Shown here: in pieces, positions 30,391-40,629 of the stretch
How the letters are laid out: each line of letters opens with the position of its first letter
Numbering within the stretch: the stretch's first letter is position 1
From: a virus
Length of the DNA stretch: 43,034 nt
Direction: 5' to 3' (one strand)
Virus record (IMG/VR): IMGVR_UViG_3300003885_000010
Location: 1 to 43,034 of that record
The notes under the pieces: generated by a model
The model's input: only the letters and a program-made list of their open reading frames with translations
What the model was told of the DNA's origin: nothing
The model's database searches: none
Program-made: the position numbers and the translations under genes

Positions 30391-30918
30391 GTGACAAATT
30401 TTAAAAGCTCTCAGAACTCTTGGAAGACAAAGACACTCTTCTATGATATGTGTGGAGTAGCGGCAAGAGAGAAACATCAACCTCCCTTCACTCTCCATGA
30501 GATTGATATAACGAAGGAAGGTGTTGAGTACAAGTCTTTATATAAGATATACATGGCAGCTCTAGATGAGTATACCTTTGTGACAGAAACCTTAGGGTCT
30601 ATGTCTCATTGGGAGAAGCTACAGAAGTCTGTATGGTTTAGAGAAGGCTACAGACAGCACAGAGGTGTAGCAGCTTGGAAGGAAGACATGAGGCTAAGAG
30701 ATGAATCCCTAGCTAGAAAGGTTCTCCTTACAGCAGCTAAAGAAGGAGATGTCAGCGCGGCTAAGAAGCTGTTTGATATGACTAAGAAGCCTGCTGAGGC
30801 AAAGAGAGGCACCTTCGTAAAAGAAGAAGCTAAGAAAGAAGCTGTACAAAGAGTAGACGAGAAAGAGCTCTGGGAAGACACAGCTCTAAGACTGAATGTA
30901 GTTAAGATATACGACTAG
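30391..30918 (+). CDS. Probable terminase small subunit, 175 aa
   Basis: The GTG at 30391 has GGAG 10 bases upstream; a TTG at 30373 is the alternative. It lies directly before the large terminase gene. The sequence contains a middle helix-rich part (YKSLYKIYMAALDEYTFV) and a Lys/Glu-rich C-terminal part (GTFVKEEAKKEAVQRVDEKE), as is common for DNA-recognition subunits of terminases. The assignment is by position and shape; no motif is diagnostic. Confidence 0.65.
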   Translation: MTNFKSSQNSWKTKTLFYDMCGVAAREKHQPPFTLHEIDITKEGVEYKSLYKIYMAALDEYTFVTETLGSMSHWEKLQKSVWFREGYRQHRGVAAWKEDMRLRDESLARKVLLTAAKEGDVSAAKKLFDMTKKPAEAKRGTFVKEEAKKEAVQRVDEKELWEDTALRLNVVKIYD

Positions 30919-30926
30919 GAGTTTAA

Positions 30927-32513
30927 ATGTCTTCGCAAAGACTGACTAAAGAAGGTATAAGAAAGCAGTGTGAACAAGACCTTTGGTCTTTCGCCTTAAC
31001 AGTGAATCCTACGTATGTCTACGGTGATATTCACGAGAAGGTGTACAGATGGTTATCCTCACCCGAAGCCTTCTCAAGACAGCTCCTGTTGCTTCCTAGG
31101 GGGCATCTGAAGTCTCACTGTATAGCTACATGGTGTGCATGGATGATAACCAAGAAGCCTTGGATATCCATAGTCTATTTATCGGCTGGTGAGGATCTTG
31201 CAAAGGATCAGCTGTACGCCATAAAGAACATGATGACATCAGCTAGGTACAAGAAGCTTTGGCCCGACATGATAAAGGAAAGAGAAGGTGATAGGGATCA
31301 GTGGTCAGCTTACAGCTTCAATGTAGATCATCCTTCTAGAAAGGAAAGAGGCATACGAGATCACACAATCATTGTAAAGACAGTCAGAGCAAACTTCATT
31401 GGACTACACTGTGAAGCCTTAGTCTTTGATGATGTGGTTGTACCACGTAATGCTTATAGTGAAATAGGTAGAGCTGAAGTAGGTAAGGCACTGTCACAGT
31501 GTACATCTATACTGAACACAGGTGGTGTTATCAAAGCAGTAGGTACAAGGTACCATCCACAAGATGCTTACTTTGATATGATGAAAGCCCTGTATAAGAT
31601 ATGGGATGAAGTGGCAAGAGAGTTTGTAGATGAATCTCCTCTCTGGGAAGTCCTTGAAGAAGTAGTAGAAGATCAAGAAGACGGCACTGGAAACTTCTTA
31701 TGGCCTCGAATCAAGTCTCCTAAGGATGGAAATTGGTACGGGTTTGATGTACAAGAGCTAGAGATCATAAGATCTGATTACTTCTCTAAGGGAGAGCAAT
31801 CACAGTTCTACGCACAGTACTACAACAACCCTAACGACGAAACAACTAACATACTAGACAGGTCAAACTTCCAGTATTACGACCCTAAGTTCCTGAGCTC
31901 TAATATGGGATCAGTTGCCTACAAAGGTAAAGCGCTTAGAGTCTTCGCAGCAATGGATGTAGCTTGGACAGATGCCTCTGAATCAGGAGGCAAGACAGCA
32001 GATTATACGGCAATAGCTGTAGTAGGAGTAGATGAAGATAGCTACTACTACATCCTAGACCTAGACAGGTACAAGACTAACAGCTTCATCGTATACTACG
32101 ATAACATAATGAGACTTGCCAACAAGTGGCACTTCAAGAAAATAAAGATAGAAACAAACGCTGGTGGTAAACTGGTAAAGAATGAGATAGAAAGGTTAGC
32201 TAGAGAGAATGGCGGTCTTCTGTCAGTAGACAGCAAGTCACATACAGGGGTCAATGCTAAGTCTAAGATATTGCGACAGTATGCGATAGTTAATCCAAAG
32301 TACGAGCTGAAGTCTATCTTCCATAGAAGAGACGGTTTGACTTCAATCCTTGAGGAAGAGCTTATCTTAGAAAGACCACCACACGATGACCTCGCCGACG
32401 CCTTAGGCATGGCACTAGAAGATTGTAAACCACCTATGAAGAGACGCACGTACATGGACTCAGAACAGAAAGTTATAACTAACACCAGATTTGGTGGGAG
32501 AGGGGGGCGATAA
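30927..32513 (+). CDS. Terminase large subunit, 528 aa
   Basis: T7 gp19-like packaging ATPase-nuclease. The Walker A variant LLPRGHLKSH lies at residues 55-64, and Walker B ALVFDDVV near 155. The C-terminal RNase H-like nuclease has AAMDVAWTDASE near 345 and the final acidic segment RPPHDDLADALGMALED near 490. It pumps DNA into the prohead through the portal and cuts it. RBS is GGAG, 6 bases before ATG. The portal gene follows after 2 bases. Confidence 0.95.
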   Translation: MSSQRLTKEGIRKQCEQDLWSFALTVNPTYVYGDIHEKVYRWLSSPEAFSRQLLLLPRGHLKSHCIATWCAWMITKKPWISIVYLSAGEDLAKDQLYAIKNMMTSARYKKLWPDMIKEREGDRDQWSAYSFNVDHPSRKERGIRDHTIIVKTVRANFIGLHCEALVFDDVVVPRNAYSEIGRAEVGKALSQCTSILNTGGVIKAVGTRYHPQDAYFDMMKALYKIWDEVAREFVDESPLWEVLEEVVEDQEDGTGNFLWPRIKSPKDGNWYGFDVQELEIIRSDYFSKGEQSQFYAQYYNNPNDETTNILDRSNFQYYDPKFLSSNMGSVAYKGKALRVFAAMDVAWTDASESGGKTADYTAIAVVGVDEDSYYYILDLDRYKTNSFIVYYDNIMRLANKWHFKKIKIETNAGGKLVKNEIERLARENGGLLSVDSKSHTGVNAKSKILRQYAIVNPKYELKSIFHRRDGLTSILEEELILERPPHDDLADALGMALEDCKPPMKRRTYMDSEQKVITNTRFGGRGGR

Positions 32514-32515
32514 GT

Positions 32516-34309
32516 ATGGCTACTACAGGTGCTAATACAGCAGATTTCCAGAATGCATTAAGTTCAGAGGCTACCTTAGCAGGTAGTATCTTTAACTTAT
32601 GGACAGAGTGGAAGGGTGCAAGAAGCCTCGCAGAAGATAGATGGACAGAGACAAAGAAGTATGTCTACGCTACCTCCACAAGGGACACCACTAATGCAAA
32701 GAATGGTTGGAGCAATACAGTTAATCGTCCTAAGCTTTATCATATTTTTAATAACCTCTTGGTTAACACTGACGCTTCTCTTTTCCCTAATAGGGATTGG
32801 CTTGAGTTTTATGGTAATGACGATGAGTCCAACTCTAAAGAGAAAAGACAAGCGGCTCTAGCATACCTAAACACTAAGCACAGACTCTCTAACTTCAGAA
32901 AGACTATGCGTACATTAGAGAGTGATTGGATACTCTATGGGAATTGCTTTGCGGGTATAGAGTACGTTAACGAGTTCTCTATTAATCCTGTGACTGGTGA
33001 GAAGACACCAGCATTTGTCGGATCACGTCCTTATAGAATATCTCCATATGATATTGTCATGAACCCTAAGGCAGTAGACTTTGCACACTCTCCTAAGATT
33101 GTAAGGTCTTACACTACCATAGGTGAACTGGAGAGATCCTCGCAAGAGAATCCTTCACTAGGTTATGATGCCTCCGTTCTTCAAATGATGAAGGATGACA
33201 GGCTTAAGACAGAGAGCGCAGAGCTTGACGGTTCTAAGAACGACTCTTTTGTTCCTGATGGCTTTGGTGGTAACAGTCAATATTACAGATCAGGCCACAC
33301 TAAGTTGTATGAGTTCTACGGAGACATCTACGACATAGAAACAGACACCTTACTGCAGAACTATATGATTACTGTAGCAGATGGTATCCATGTCCTTCGT
33401 AAGGTCCAGCTAAACACATTCTCAGGTACACCAAATATCTACCAGGGTGTATGGAAAGAACGTCCCGATAACCTATGGGGCATGGGCCCACTGGATAACC
33501 TAGTAGGCTTACAGTATAGAATTAACCACCTAGAGAACGCTAAGTCTGATGCTTTTGATAACATGCTTGATCCAGACTTTGTCTTCATAGGGGATGTTGA
33601 GGTAGAGAAGGTAGGTGCTGCAACGTACTACCATGTATCTGAGTCAGGCAATGTAAAGACATTGGCACCTGACACTACAGTTCTTAACGCAGACTTCCAG
33701 ATAGCAAATCTTGAAGAAGCTATGGAGTTGTACGCTAATGCTCCGAGAGAAGCGCTAGGCATACGTAGCCCCGGTGAGAAGACGGCCTTCGAGGTCAGCA
33801 CTCTTACTAATGCAGCTAACAGGGGGTTTGAGTACCAGACAAGTATCTTCTCAGACTTCTTAGAAGACATAGTCAATGGTGAACTAGAGTCAGCTGTAGT
33901 AAACTTGCACACCTCAGACATAGTGTCTGTTGTAGATAACGACTTTGGAGTTGAAGAGTTTATAAGGATTACTAGAGAAGACCTGGTGTCCAACGGTAAG
34001 GTAGTACCTGTAGGCGCAAGAGAGTTTTCTAGAAAGCAACGTATCTCACAGCAGCTAGCAGCCTTCTACCAGACAGGTTTAGCAGACCCTGAAGTACAAC
34101 AACATTTCCCTGCTACTAAGATCGCATCCTTGTGGTCTGATCTCCTAGACTTTGAGGACTTGTATGAGCCCTATGGTCGTATACCAGAAAGACTAGAAGC
34201 AGCAAGCAGACAAGCAGTTGCTGAGAACATGTTAGCAGAGAGACAAATGATTGACCCATCAGGACTATCTGAAGATGATGAACAGACTGAAGAGATCCCT
34301 GCGGTTTGA
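32516..34309 (+). CDS. Portal (head-tail connector) protein, 597 aa
   Basis: Size and position fit a T7 gp8-type portal. Features seen in this family are an N-terminal helical region with repeated aromatic residues (LWTEWKGARSLAEDRWTETK), NLWGMGPLDNLVGLQYRINH near residue 325, and GIRSPGEKTAFEV near 420. It forms the twelve-part ring at the capsid vertex. The extreme C terminus is acidic (DPSGLSEDDEQTEEIPAV). Confidence 0.9.
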   Translation: MATTGANTADFQNALSSEATLAGSIFNLWTEWKGARSLAEDRWTETKKYVYATSTRDTTNAKNGWSNTVNRPKLYHIFNNLLVNTDASLFPNRDWLEFYGNDDESNSKEKRQAALAYLNTKHRLSNFRKTMRTLESDWILYGNCFAGIEYVNEFSINPVTGEKTPAFVGSRPYRISPYDIVMNPKAVDFAHSPKIVRSYTTIGELERSSQENPSLGYDASVLQMMKDDRLKTESAELDGSKNDSFVPDGFGGNSQYYRSGHTKLYEFYGDIYDIETDTLLQNYMITVADGIHVLRKVQLNTFSGTPNIYQGVWKERPDNLWGMGPLDNLVGLQYRINHLENAKSDAFDNMLDPDFVFIGDVEVEKVGAATYYHVSESGNVKTLAPDTTVLNADFQIANLEEAMELYANAPREALGIRSPGEKTAFEVSTLTNAANRGFEYQTSIFSDFLEDIVNGELESAVVNLHTSDIVSVVDNDFGVEEFIRITREDLVSNGKVVPVGAREFSRKQRISQQLAAFYQTGLADPEVQQHFPATKIASLWSDLLDFEDLYEPYGRIPERLEAASRQAVAENMLAERQMIDPSGLSEDDEQTEEIPAV

Positions 34310-34553
34310 CAGTAGGTTAGTCAGAGGCAGGAAAGAGGAAGAGAAGAAAAGAATTGAGGAAAGCTTTAACGCTGCTCCTACATACCTTAAAGCTTTAGCA
34401 GATAGACTAGAGAGTAAGGTAGAAGAATCAGTAATGAACGCAGAGAGTATGAATCAATACTTGGCACCTAATTGGGCACTGCGCCAATCTGACAGCAGAG
34501 GCTACCGACGAGCCTTACGAGAAGTACTAAGCACGTTCACTGAATACAAATAG
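34275..34553 (+). CDS. Hypothetical protein between portal and scaffold, 92 aa
   Basis: The ATG at 34275 lies inside the portal gene, overlapping it by 35 bases. The ribosome site is weak. The product is basic and helical (MMNRLKRSLRFDSRLVRG) and could be a small head-assembly factor. Its presence between portal and scaffold genes on the same strand supports it. No family was recognised. Confidence 0.6.
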   Translation: MMNRLKRSLRFDSRLVRGRKEEEKKRIEESFNAAPTYLKALADRLESKVEESVMNAESMNQYLAPNWALRQSDSRGYRRALREVLSTFTEYK

Positions 34554-34561
34554 GAACCACA

Positions 34562-35278
34562 ATGACCGACACATTTAACTCTGACCAAGAGAACCAAGGA
34601 ACAACTGAATCACAGCAACAGGGTACAGCTGACAAGTCTGGAACTGAATTGCTTGATGCGGGAAACAAACTTCAACAGCAAATAGATGTTATGCAAAAGC
34701 GTATGGGTGATAAAGACACACATATCTCTAGCGTAGAAAAAGAAAATCAAGCACTCAGAGAAAATCTAGCCGATATAAATGAGCGTTTGGATAAGATGGG
34801 AACTGTTGAGGAAGCTCTAGCAAGGATAGGCGAGAAGAACGAAAGTACTCAGGATACAGGTCTTGACGAAAATACTCTTAAGAGCGTTATGAAAGATGCT
34901 TTGCCCAGTTTACTGGCAGAGTCAGCAGCAGAAGTGCAAGCTTCAGTCAACTTCAAACAAGTAGCAGATGCTCTTGCCAATGCTTACGGCAAAGACAAAG
35001 CAGACGAAACTGTTGAACGTATAGCTAAAGAGAATGGCCTAGCCTTTGACGACATGGTCGCCTTAGCGAGGAAGTCTCCTAGTGCTGTAATGAAGATGGC
35101 TGGTATTACTACCGCACAAGCTGCACCATCACAAGGTACACACATCGGCTACAATGATGATTCTCAAAACAAAGAACAGAAGCTCGCGTATTTCTCTAAG
35201 CTCAAAAAAGATGATCCTAAAGAATACTACAAGCCTGAAGTTCAGAAAAAGTTTAGAGAAACTTGTTTATCTACTTAA
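34562..35278 (+). CDS. Scaffold (capsid assembly) protein, 238 aa
   Basis: AGGAA lies 7 bases before the ATG. Gln/Glu/Asp-rich, with a coiled-coil core (LQQQIDVMQKRMGDKDTHIS; ENQALRENLADINERLDKMG) and a basic C-terminal end, the usual pattern of T7 gp9-type scaffolds. It lies directly before the capsid gene. It would direct prohead assembly and then leave the particle. Confidence 0.85.
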   Translation: MTDTFNSDQENQGTTESQQQGTADKSGTELLDAGNKLQQQIDVMQKRMGDKDTHISSVEKENQALRENLADINERLDKMGTVEEALARIGEKNESTQDTGLDENTLKSVMKDALPSLLAESAAEVQASVNFKQVADALANAYGKDKADETVERIAKENGLAFDDMVALARKSPSAVMKMAGITTAQAAPSQGTHIGYNDDSQNKEQKLAYFSKLKKDDPKEYYKPEVQKKFRETCLST

Positions 35279-35290
35279 GGGTAATTTATA

Positions 35291-36298
35291 ATGGCTATTG
35301 ATAGCTCGTGGGGATCAACCCACTTACAACGTAGTGAGATTTTTCGACAAATGTTGAAAGAGATTCAACTACAAGACCTAGCAGCTCAACAGTGGGTCAA
35401 CTGGATTGGTGACATTCCAGGTGACAGCATTCGTACACAGTTAAAAGTTAACTCAATCAGTGAATTGGAAGTTGACAACTGGAACGAATCAGTACCACTA
35501 CCAGAGCGACGTATGGACACGGGTCAGTTCACTTTCAACATCGACCAATTTAAAGGTATTAAGGTACCTCTCACTGATCACTTCTTTGAGACTTCTTTCC
35601 AAGCTAATCAGATTTTAGCTGCTGTTCCTTCTAGGATGCAGCGTGCTCATGACGTTTACAAGGAAACAGAGATCTTCAAGTTGGCAAATGATCAAACATC
35701 TAATGATGCTAACGTTATCAACACCACTAAGCACCGTTTCGTTGCTTCTGGTGACGGTACCTCTGCACCAGCTGATTCTCTGACTCTTCAAGATTTTGCT
35801 TACGCTGGTTTGTCTCTTGACAAAGCACAAGCTCCTCGACAAGGCCGTATTGCTGTAGTAGATCCTATCACAGCATTCAACCTAAGTGTCAAGACTAACC
35901 TTGTTGATGTTTCTAACAACCCTCAATGGCAGGGTATCATTGAAACAGGTTTGCTGGATGGAACGGGTCTTCGTTTTATTCGTAGCATCTATGGTTTTGA
36001 TGTATATGTATCTGACTATCTTGACGTACTGACAGCTGATGAAGCTGCTCTAGTAACGTATAATGGTACAGCACCAGGCACAGCTGATATTACAGGTTTC
36101 ACCAGTAATGTCTTTATGTCTGTAGGCGGCGAATCAACACCTTTCATTGGTGCTATGGGTCGTGCTCCTCGTATGGTAAGCTGGAGAGATGAAGATATTG
36201 AAACGGAATTTCATCAACTAACTCAGTCTTTTGGTTTCGGTCTTTACCGTCCAGAGAACTTGGTCACCATCCATTCTAGCCCAACGGCTATTGCGTAA
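35291..36298 (+). CDS. Major capsid protein, 335 aa
   Basis: Expected position after the scaffold and length close to T7 gp10A. The N terminus (MAIDSSWGSTHLQRSEIFRQ) and phrases such as GMRFIRSIYGFDVYVSDYL-like near residue 230 suit an HK97-fold capsid of the T7 supergroup. Good ribosome site (AAGGGT). The gene and its neighbour are followed by a strong terminator, which would keep their transcript abundant. Confidence 0.88.
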   Translation: MAIDSSWGSTHLQRSEIFRQMLKEIQLQDLAAQQWVNWIGDIPGDSIRTQLKVNSISELEVDNWNESVPLPERRMDTGQFTFNIDQFKGIKVPLTDHFFETSFQANQILAAVPSRMQRAHDVYKETEIFKLANDQTSNDANVINTTKHRFVASGDGTSAPADSLTLQDFAYAGLSLDKAQAPRQGRIAVVDPITAFNLSVKTNLVDVSNNPQWQGIIETGLLDGTGLRFIRSIYGFDVYVSDYLDVLTADEAALVTYNGTAPGTADITGFTSNVFMSVGGESTPFIGAMGRAPRMVSWRDEDIETEFHQLTQSFGFGLYRPENLVTIHSSPTAIA

Positions 36299-36310
36299 AG
36301 GAGATATAAT

Positions 36311-36766
36311 ATGACTCGCGCAAACACTTGGTTAAACGAAGATGGCTTAAAGGTACCTTTCGGTACTTCTGATGGCATCCAAGCTGAAGCTGCAAGTATC
36401 CACACTAAGGGTACTGTTAAAGAGCTTAAGCTTGTAATCGACTTTTCTAATCTTCCAACTACTGGCACAGCAGTAGAAGGTGATAACTTACAGCTACCTT
36501 TAGGTGCTGCTATTATCTCTTCTATCTACACGCCAACTACTGTGTTTTCAGACGCAGTAGAGATCGGCACTATGACAGCTGCCGGTGTAGAAGTTGATAA
36601 GAATGGTCTGCACACTACTTCAGTCCTAGCTACAGGATCTACTAACGTAGGCTCTGGCTCACAGATTGGAGCTGTCCTAGCAGCTGACTACTATGTCACT
36701 GTACGGGCTACAACTACTACACCTACTACAGGTGCAGGTGAGTTGGTAGTTTCTTACTCTATCTAA
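36311..36766 (+). CDS. Probable capsid-associated (decoration) protein, 151 aa
   Basis: AAAGGAG lies 8 bases before the ATG. Thr/Ala/Val/Gly-rich and beta-like (AAIISSIYTPTTVFSDAVEI), ending in an Ile-terminated beta strand. It lies between the capsid gene and a terminator, so it is co-expressed at a high level. A head decoration or stabilising role is inferred. Confidence 0.6.
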   Translation: MTRANTWLNEDGLKVPFGTSDGIQAEAASIHTKGTVKELKLVIDFSNLPTTGTAVEGDNLQLPLGAAIISSIYTPTTVFSDAVEIGTMTAAGVEVDKNGLHTTSVLATGSTNVGSGSQIGAVLAADYYVTVRATTTTPTTGAGELVVSYSI

Positions 36767-36782
36767 AGATAGGTAAGTTTAT

Positions 36783-36816
36783 AGGGGAGGGAGGTTTCTC
36801 TTCTCCCCTTCTTTTT
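36783..36816 (+). terminator. Intrinsic terminator after the capsid genes
   Basis: AGGGGAG (36783-36789) pairs with CTCCCCT (36803-36809), followed by TCTTTTT. It is the same GGGGAG stem type as the convergent terminator. Downstream tail genes need read-through, giving more capsid than tail protein. Confidence 0.85.
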
Positions 36817-36830
36817 AAAGAGGTTACTGA

Positions 36831-37454
36831 ATGTCAGAACATACCGCACTCGTGAGCGCAAAGTGTCACGAACCAAAACACATAACAAACACTACTGTCG
36901 CTGACGCAGGCAAAGTAATCACAGCTGCTGCAACAAGTGGCACAAGCGAATTCCGGGCACTTACTCCAGAAGAAGTAGGTATACCTAACGTAATAGGAAG
37001 TATGGAAGTCAATGCTAGCACAGATGCTATCTCAGTATCAGCAGCAGTAGACTCCACACTGTACGACAAGACAGAGTACACACAGATACTGGCAGCTGAT
37101 ACAACTACTATAGCTCCTCTCCTTATAGGGGGTATGACCTTTGATTCAGTAAACAACGAACTTATTGTTCCTGTTGGAGGGTACTATGCTGTCACAGACT
37201 CCTGCACCATCACAGCAACAGGCGCTCATGCTGTAGTTGCTATAGCTAACACCCTAAATGGTGTTGTAACATCTGTTGTACAGGTAAGTAAGCACCACAT
37301 AGATGCCTCAACAGACCCTGTACGTATGTCAGGTACCTCTGTGTACCTTCTTCCTCTAGGCACCTCTGTAGGCTTCTCTATAAACTCAGACAAAGCTACA
37401 GACTACGTAGTACAAGACTATAGAATGACTATCCACCTTCTAAGAGAGATCTAA
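36831..37454 (+). CDS. Virion structural protein, 207 aa
   Basis: AGAGG lies 9 bases before the ATG, just past the terminator. Beta-rich (GGMTFDSVNNELIVPVGGYY; VAIANTLNGVVTSVVQVSKH), resembling C1q/TNF-like or jelly-roll folds used in head fibres and decoration proteins. It ends in a TAATG overlap with the tail adaptor gene. Confidence 0.6.
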   Translation: MSEHTALVSAKCHEPKHITNTTVADAGKVITAAATSGTSEFRALTPEEVGIPNVIGSMEVNASTDAISVSAAVDSTLYDKTEYTQILAADTTTIAPLLIGGMTFDSVNNELIVPVGGYYAVTDSCTITATGAHAVVAIANTLNGVVTSVVQVSKHHIDASTDPVRMSGTSVYLLPLGTSVGFSINSDKATDYVVQDYRMTIHLLREI

Positions 37455-38212
37455 TGAACAGGACACTCCTTTACACAGTGCAGAGAGTTCTAGAGAAGCT
37501 AGATCTAGACTCTGTGAACTCTATCAACGACTCTCAAGATGCTACGCTTGTAGCAAGAGAAGCTGAAGACACTTTCTATGATCTGTTAAGTAGGAATGAG
37601 TGGCCAGAGAGATTTGACCTACTAGAGATCGAGTCTGTTATAGACACAACTAATCCTACAGCTCTTAGGTTACCCGCTAATGTTCTAAACATATCTTCTG
37701 TTAGGTACGATGTTACAGGCCCTACTGACACAGAGAAAACTATAAAAGAATTAAAGTACTTGCCACCTGAAGACTTCTTAAAGATGATATATACTAGAAA
37801 GCCTGAGGACACAGAGATCTTTACTTCTGATTATAAGGACATACCTCTATACGTCTACAACGACAGGGCTCCAGAGTTCTACACTACCTTTGACAATGAG
37901 ATACTTGTCATGGACTCTTGGTTCTCTGCCTTAGAGGCAACCCTTGTAGGCAGTAAGACGATAGTAAGAGGCTCTTCAGTCCCTACCTTCTTGATGACAG
38001 ATGAATATATCATTGAGGTTGACACTGTAACTTACCCATTGTACTTAGCAGAAGTTGCAGCAGCTTCCTCGTACTACCTCAATGGTGCAACATCTCCTGA
38101 AGATGAGAGACGAAGGAACAGAGGCATAAGCAGACTTAGACGCACAGCTTTTAGAACAGATGTACAACTTAAACAGAATAGGTTTGGAAGAGATGGGAAT
38201 GGGAGAAGCTAA
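37454..38212 (+). CDS. Tail tubular protein A (gp11-like adaptor), 252 aa
   Basis: The N-terminal pattern of an early helix followed by EAEDTFYDLLSRNEWPERFD suits the T7 gp11 adaptor family, as do length, acidic composition and a C-terminal Arg-rich helix (RRRNRGISRLRRTAFRTD). It joins the portal to the tail nozzle. It is directly followed, with a TAATG overlap, by the nozzle gene, the same order as in T7. Confidence 0.85.
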   Translation: MNRTLLYTVQRVLEKLDLDSVNSINDSQDATLVAREAEDTFYDLLSRNEWPERFDLLEIESVIDTTNPTALRLPANVLNISSVRYDVTGPTDTEKTIKELKYLPPEDFLKMIYTRKPEDTEIFTSDYKDIPLYVYNDRAPEFYTTFDNEILVMDSWFSALEATLVGSKTIVRGSSVPTFLMTDEYIIEVDTVTYPLYLAEVAAASSYYLNGATSPEDERRRNRGISRLRRTAFRTDVQLKQNRFGRDGNGRS

Positions 38213-40629
38213 TGGCTGAACAAGTAGCCACTAAGGTCTATGCAAACTTCTCTGGAGGTTTGGTTACAGAGGGTAACTTACTCTCTTATCCTGAGTCAGC
38301 AGCGGCTGATATGGACAACCTTAACCTGAGACAGAATGGTTCTATAGCTAGAAGAGCGGGTCTTGCTCATGAAGGGACCAGCGATGGTATCTTTCCCCTA
38401 GTTGCAGCCCCTTTAGCTGAGACAGCTTTTGGGATGTACAACTGGGAGAATGTAGCAGGTGATTCTTCTATTAACATAACTGTTATACAAACAGGGGACA
38501 CTCTGCACTTTCACCATTCTGATGGGGATGTACTTAACCCAGCAAACAAAGCAGCTAACGACTACTTATTGACTAACACGGTGAGATCTTCATCCTCCTC
38601 TTCTCTTGGCAGGATTAAGGGCAAGGTGGCCTTTACAGATTTGGGGGGAAGGCTTTATATAGCTGGTAAGTTTATAGACCCTGCTATCATAGAGTACGAT
38701 ACATCTACATCCTCTAATCTTGTGGTAACCACTGTCTTTCTGAAAATGAGGGACTTTGATGTATGGGGGGAAGGGGAAGTACAAGACTTCCTATCTACAG
38801 AATACTCCGTAGCAGGAGAAAAGTCTCAACAGCTAATGCCCGGCAAACACAGCTACAACCTCATTAATCAAGGCTGGCCAAGTGATGAGAGCGTGACAGG
38901 AGGCCCTCTAGGAGGTCTTCCTATCTACTCTCACAAGCCTTCATACGCAGTGACAGCAGAAGGAGGAGGAGCGGTGTTCTCCGATCCTAAGAGGTATCTA
39001 CCCGGTTGGACTTTTAGTAAGATTAACAATTACCCAACAACAAACAACGACTACGTAAGTAATCTACATGGCGCTGGAACCAGTGTCGTAGAGCAAAAGG
39101 CGTACAACCCTTGGCTTCTCACTAATACCTTTACAAGCGGTTCATCCTCTCCTAGAGGTCATAACATCTTGCAGGCCCTGAATATTTACAAACAAGGCAC
39201 AGGGCACGGAGGCAGCATAGTCTTTGGTAGTCCTGACTACGATGCTTGGCAGGCATCAGGTCTCCCCTCTCAGGTAGAGGTAACTGATGCACTGACAAGA
39301 CCCGATTCTCTAGAGGCTTATGCAGGAAGAGTTTGGTATACAGGAGTAGAAGGGGATACTTTCTCAACTAATATATATTTCTCACAGATTATTAATAACA
39401 ATATTGTTCGAGCTGGAAAGTGCTACCAAGAGGCTGACCCAACAGCAGAGAGTATCAACGAGCTTGTAGCAACAGACGGAGGTGTTATCAGCATAGAGGG
39501 TATGGGTAAGGTTCGAGAGCTAGTAACCTTCGGATCCTCTCTTGTTGTTATAGCAGCTAACGGAGTATGGTCTATCTCAGGAACAGACGGTAACAGCTTC
39601 ACAGCTACCTCTTTCTCTGTCCAGAAACTTCCGAGTGAGGGGTCTATAAGTAAGGAGACTATCGTACAGTCAGGCTCCTCTGTCTTCTTCTGGGGAGAGT
39701 CCTCTATATACGCCTTAGCTACAAACGAAGTAGGTGCTGTCCTCGTTCAGGATATCTCTGAGGCGTCTATACAGACTCTCTATCAGAGTATTTCATTATT
39801 CAGTAGAGAGAATGCTTTCTCTATCTATGATGAGGGCTCTAGGAAGGTACTGTGGTTCTATGCAGACTCAGCCGACATATCCTTTACAGACTTTCCTGGC
39901 AAGGCTTATAATAAAGTCTTGTACTTAGACCTGGCTCTCAACGCTTACGGTAAGTATACACTAGAGCTGGATATAACTCACCTTCCTTTATCAGTTGTTA
40001 ATGTAGGGACAACAGATTTAGTAACCCTAGTAGATCCTATCTATGATGTGGAACCTGTTGAGGTTACAGACTCAGGTGTCCCTGTAGTAGATACACTGAC
40101 ATTCACTATACCTGACAAGAGCTCTCTAAGACTGCTAACTTTTGATACAGCAACCTCTGACTATACTATGTCAACCTTCACAGATGTTGATACATTCTCA
40201 GATTGGGGTAACAATTACATAAGCTACCTAGAGACAGGCTTTGACTCTCTTGAAGACATCATTAAAAAGGCTAAGAGAGCACCTCTTTCCCAGTTCCACT
40301 TCAGTAGGACTGAAGATGGATTTGTAATCAACCCAGATGACCCAGAAGGAGAAGAACTTATCTTTAGTAAACCTTCAGGGTGTCTTGTCTCCTACGTATG
40401 GGACTGGGGAGACAACTACGGTAACCAGTTTCAGGCTTATAAGTACTTAAGGAACTATACACCAGTAGATGTGGACGATCCTCTTGATTATAACAGAGAT
40501 GTTATCTCTACTAGGCACAGACTTAGGGGTAGAGGCACATCAGTAGGTTTTAGATTTGAATCAGAAGAAGGTAAAGACATGCAGTTGTTAGGTTACGGCA
40601 TCTTATTTGCAAATAGAGGCAGAGTATGA
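38212..40629 (+). CDS. Tail tubular protein B (gp12-like nozzle), 805 aa
   Basis: Size and position match T7 gp12 (794 residues). The opening (VYANFSGGLVTEGNLLSYPE) and NLNLRQNGSIARRAGLAHEG are family hallmarks: the protein begins by describing a beta-propeller with an Arg-Arg-Pro/Ala-Gly turn. FGSSLVVIAANGVWSISGTD near residue 445 belongs to the propeller blades. It forms the tail tube tip through which DNA leaves. Confidence 0.88.
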   Translation: MAEQVATKVYANFSGGLVTEGNLLSYPESAAADMDNLNLRQNGSIARRAGLAHEGTSDGIFPLVAAPLAETAFGMYNWENVAGDSSINITVIQTGDTLHFHHSDGDVLNPANKAANDYLLTNTVRSSSSSSLGRIKGKVAFTDLGGRLYIAGKFIDPAIIEYDTSTSSNLVVTTVFLKMRDFDVWGEGEVQDFLSTEYSVAGEKSQQLMPGKHSYNLINQGWPSDESVTGGPLGGLPIYSHKPSYAVTAEGGGAVFSDPKRYLPGWTFSKINNYPTTNNDYVSNLHGAGTSVVEQKAYNPWLLTNTFTSGSSSPRGHNILQALNIYKQGTGHGGSIVFGSPDYDAWQASGLPSQVEVTDALTRPDSLEAYAGRVWYTGVEGDTFSTNIYFSQIINNNIVRAGKCYQEADPTAESINELVATDGGVISIEGMGKVRELVTFGSSLVVIAANGVWSISGTDGNSFTATSFSVQKLPSEGSISKETIVQSGSSVFFWGESSIYALATNEVGAVLVQDISEASIQTLYQSISLFSRENAFSIYDEGSRKVLWFYADSADISFTDFPGKAYNKVLYLDLALNAYGKYTLELDITHLPLSVVNVGTTDLVTLVDPIYDVEPVEVTDSGVPVVDTLTFTIPDKSSLRLLTFDTATSDYTMSTFTDVDTFSDWGNNYISYLETGFDSLEDIIKKAKRAPLSQFHFSRTEDGFVINPDDPEGEELIFSKPSGCLVSYVWDWGDNYGNQFQAYKYLRNYTPVDVDDPLDYNRDVISTRHRLRGRGTSVGFRFESEEGKDMQLLGYGILFANRGRV